NCBI RefSeq assembly: GCF_031877795.1
Contig: NC_133935.1
Span: 72,372,303-72,436,302, forward strand
Reading direction: 5' to 3'
Length of the DNA: 64,000 nt
From: Strix aluco
Lineage: Eukaryota; Chordata; Aves; Strigiformes; Strigidae
A program made the translations under genes and the position numbers. Positions 1 to 64,000 of this stretch are shown one piece after another. How positions within the stretch are numbered: the stretch's first letter is position 1; every line of letters begins with the position of its first letter. The notes under the pieces were generated by a model. It worked only from the letters and a program-made list of their open reading frames with translations. It ran no database searches and was not told the DNA's origin.

Positions 1-40476
<40,476 letters not shown>

Positions 40477-40510
40477 GGTCAAAGGACAATTTCTGCAGGC
40501 AGCATGGAGC

Positions 40511-40518
40511 CTTTTATA
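40511..40518 (-). promoter_or_regulatory. TATA box of the GH31 gene
   Basis: TATAAAAG on the minus strand, 35-42 nt upstream of the exon 1 ATG. A start site 25-31 nt downstream would leave a leader of only about 10-15 nt. A non-coding first exon further upstream cannot be excluded. A TATA box would suggest tissue-restricted rather than housekeeping expression (inference). Confidence 0.55.
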
Positions 40519-42088
40519 CAAGGCAGGGGCACGATAAACACTTGTTCCGATACGTAATAAGAAACATTGCAAATATTTTCTCAGCATTAGTATCTTATAT
40601 GAGATTAATTATAACACGTGACCTTGCCTGTACTTAAGAAAAAACATAAGCAGATAAGATGGGATGTAGACAGTAATTTGTCCACAAACTTTGCTCAACT
40701 TCTGAATTCCAACTTTGAGAGAACATGATTTTCCAATGACTTCTTAGAAAATTAATTTTTCAGAGACAACCTTCATTTTTGTTAAACAAACATCTTCAGA
40801 CAATCTGAGTTCAGTGCTTACTTTTTTCTGATTTCATATTATCTTTTGTCACATACGTAGTTTTATAGTAAAAGTGAAAATTTTGGAGTGAAACAAACAG
40901 TGGAGGAATTCTCCATTAAAACAAGACACTGATACTGTGACCTTTACAAAATGACAATTTTCTTCCAATTACCTGATGGCAAGAACTTTCAGAGTACAGC
41001 TGTGTTCTATGGCAAGATCCAGTTTAGGTGGGATGTGTCCTGGAGGGAAAAAAAATCTTTCTATGCACACATTATCTAAGTTATACAGGTGCCTATCAGG
41101 ACATAGCTTCGTAAAACAAAATGTCTGTGCTCTCAAGCATCACCAGAGAGAAGCATCTGCAATTCAGAGTGCTGCCACAACAGCCTCACCATATGGTCTG
41201 TTAGAGCAGAGCAGCCTGACAGCAGGTAGTCATTTCCTAGGTTTGTAAGGGCTTTTGTCCTGTGGTTGCAAAACATAATATTCATACGAATCTTACACAA
41301 GCACACACACTGAAAAAACACAGCTATCCAGGGTTCCCAGATGACAGCCATGAGTGTTCAGCTCCAAAACCAGGGGTCACCAAGCTGTTGACATCATTTG
41401 TGCAGCTTGGGCTGGTGGGTGGCCTTTACCCACTGGGCCAGGTGGGACCCGGGCACACAAAGCCTCCCACGTGAGTCTTGCATGTAAATCCACTCTCCAC
41501 TGGGAGTTTTGATATGGTCCCAGATCTTTTGTGTGTACATCCCTTGAGTAGTCAAAAAGCATGATAAACACTAATTGGTATTGCTGCTGTTTATTTCAAC
41601 TAACCTATACATTGTTTCTTAACAATATGTATCATTACTCGTTTCTGCCAAAACTTGGAATAAATCAGTACCCTCAATCTCAAGCAGTATGCATTTTCAT
41701 CTCTTTTCAAGCTGAGCTGAGAAGGAAATAATTCCTCTAAGATCAGCAAGAGGCATCAGAACTTTTCTTTGTTTGACAGACCATATGTAATAAGGTAAGA
41801 ACTGTCATCTCTTAGGAAAGGAGCCATCTGCTTCATTTTAAGTCAGCACCATACTTAGTATGAGGGAATCCCATTAGGGTTTCTAAACACTATCAAAACA
41901 CAGATAATGGTCAACAAGAACACAGATGTGGGCTAGCAGAACAACTTGCAGGCTATATTATTCAGCAAGCTATTCTACTGCATTGTGTAAAATTGTGCAT
42001 TTTATATTTGGGGCCTTTGCAAGGGAAGTGAATTTTTTATAAGGAAGTATGATGAAAAAGGCAAAGAGAAGCAGTTCACATTCACATC
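40519..42088. other. Intergenic gap between KIF21A and the GH31 gene
   Basis: About 1.6 kb between the better KIF21A polyadenylation signal and the GH31 TATA box. It is AT-rich with no CpG-island character. A second AATAAA for the upstream gene lies at 41590-41595. No conserved regulatory block can be recognised by eye. Confidence 0.7.
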
Positions 42089-43230
42089 TTTATTTAGGTG
42101 TTACCTACACAAGCTACAATTTACAGACTGATACTTTCTGGAAAAAAAAACACAACCAAAAAAACCTCAATATCCAAACATCGAATCTATTTAAAGTTTG
42201 CAGAATTTACAAATTAATATTCAGAGCAGTTGAGTAAATTATACATCCTCCCTCAATATCCACACTCTCAGAGCTTTAAAAGTCATACAGGCACAAGATA
42301 AGATATTGTCTTTGTACAACCATCTATTTACATAGCTTTTTCCAATACACGTGGTTCAGTTCTCAAAGTAACTGCCAAGGTTTGCAAAACAGTGTATTTA
42401 AAATACATTTAGCAGCATATAAAATTAGATAAAAAGGAAAGACATTTTGCTTTAAAAAAGAAAATGTGAGATGATAGAAACAGATCCATAAGAAAAATAG
42501 ATTAAGATATATTTCCGTCATGACATTAAGAACACCTAGTCATTACAGAATATAGGCAAAACACTAATAAAACATACCAATTTATGAGCATTTGAGTTCT
42601 AGTCCTGAGCACAGAGTATACATAGCTGCACAACTTTGGTCAACAAGGATTATATGCTAAAATTAACACAAATCATATGGCATCCACTGTTAGCAGGATA
42701 GAGCTGTGTCAGATAGATGTGTCATTAACAGCTTCTTCCCATCTTTTATTCACTCCACTTTCCTGACAACAGTGTACGTGACCTTTAGAATTTTGAAACA
42801 GCCTGTCCTAATCAAATGCTTATTACTGGGACATCATCATTCCCCTGCTACCCTAAAATGCAAAACAGCTGATCATACTTGTCAGTGAAATACAGCAGAG
42901 CACTTCTGTTATATGTTTCAGGTTATAATTTTGAGATGGTCATTAGAGAAGACTGATTTCCAGTTAATTTAAACTGCAAGTGTTACATATGCACACAAAC
43001 TCAGCCATAATATATAGACATATATACGTGACCACTGAGACACAAGCATGTTACGAAGAGGTTATTTTTTTCTTAAATACAGTACAAATTTTAAGGACAG
43101 CAGGTCTAGTAGAAGAGTTCACTCTTATTTGCCAGTTCATTCCAGTCATCAGTGTTTACCTAATAAGCGTGCAGCAAACTGCATAGAGTGCACCTCAAAT
43201 TCATCAATATATTCCTTTATCCCCCTCATT
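42075..43230 (-). other. KIF21A: KIF21A 3' untranslated region
   Basis: AT-rich sequence after the TGA, running to the candidate polyadenylation signal. No coding potential or repeat was recognised. The end point depends on which signal is used. Confidence 0.6.
42089..42094 (-). terminator. KIF21A: Candidate KIF21A polyadenylation signal
   Basis: AATAAA on the minus strand, about 1.14 kb past the stop codon, followed by a GU-rich stretch (GATGTGAATGTGAACTGC). Alternative AATAAA hexamers are at 42745-42750 and 41590-41595. The true site cannot be fixed without transcript data. Confidence 0.5.

Positions 43231-64000
<20,770 letters not shown>

Overview
This is vertebrate nuclear DNA, almost certainly from a bird. 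The window holds several CR1 LINE 3' ends whose closing sequence runs from CCCTTCCAACC to ATTCTATGAT, one copy with an ATTCT tail, and a solo LTR of the avian ERVL type. It has no bacterial-style dense coding. Two multi-exon genes lie head-to-tail on the minus strand. Almost everything else is intron or a short intergenic gap.

High-coordinate half (about 42.1 kb to the right edge): the 3' third of KIF21A, a kinesin-4 family motor. Eleven coding exons with consensus splice sites and matching phases encode the last ~520 residues: a Ser/Pro/Lys-rich linker, a short acidic 39-nt exon, and a complete seven-blade WD40 domain ending at a TGA at 43231-43233. A 3' UTR follows. The motor and coiled-coil exons lie beyond 64000.

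Low-coordinate half (1 to about 40.5 kb): a glycoside hydrolase family 31 alpha-glucosidase of the lysosomal GAA / sucrase-isomaltase / maltase-glucoamylase group. It starts with a signal peptide 35-42 nt downstream of a TATA box. A P-type trefoil exon, the N-terminal beta-sandwich and the (beta/alpha)8 barrel follow, and the gene runs off the left edge. Fourteen coding exons are clear and open. The catalytic nucleophile (WI|DMNEPS) and the acid/base block (HWLGD) are present. The one exon expected between them (about 40 codons, needed to bridge phase 1 to phase 2) is not found intact. A stretch at about 1930-2050 looks like its decayed remains, so the gene may be a young pseudogene or have a restructured transcript.

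Other points: a 174-bp, 99%-identical direct duplication flanks exons 2-4 of the glucosidase gene. Two CR1 copies lie within about 35-55 nt of 3' splice sites. There is a 35-nt poly(C) run and a G-quadruplex motif in the last KIF21A intron, an ATTCT pentanucleotide array, and a small hAT-like terminal-inverted-repeat element. No RNA genes, CRISPR arrays or prokaryotic features were seen. Exon borders were set by hand from AG/GT sites and phase. The family calls rest on recognised motifs, not on a database search.
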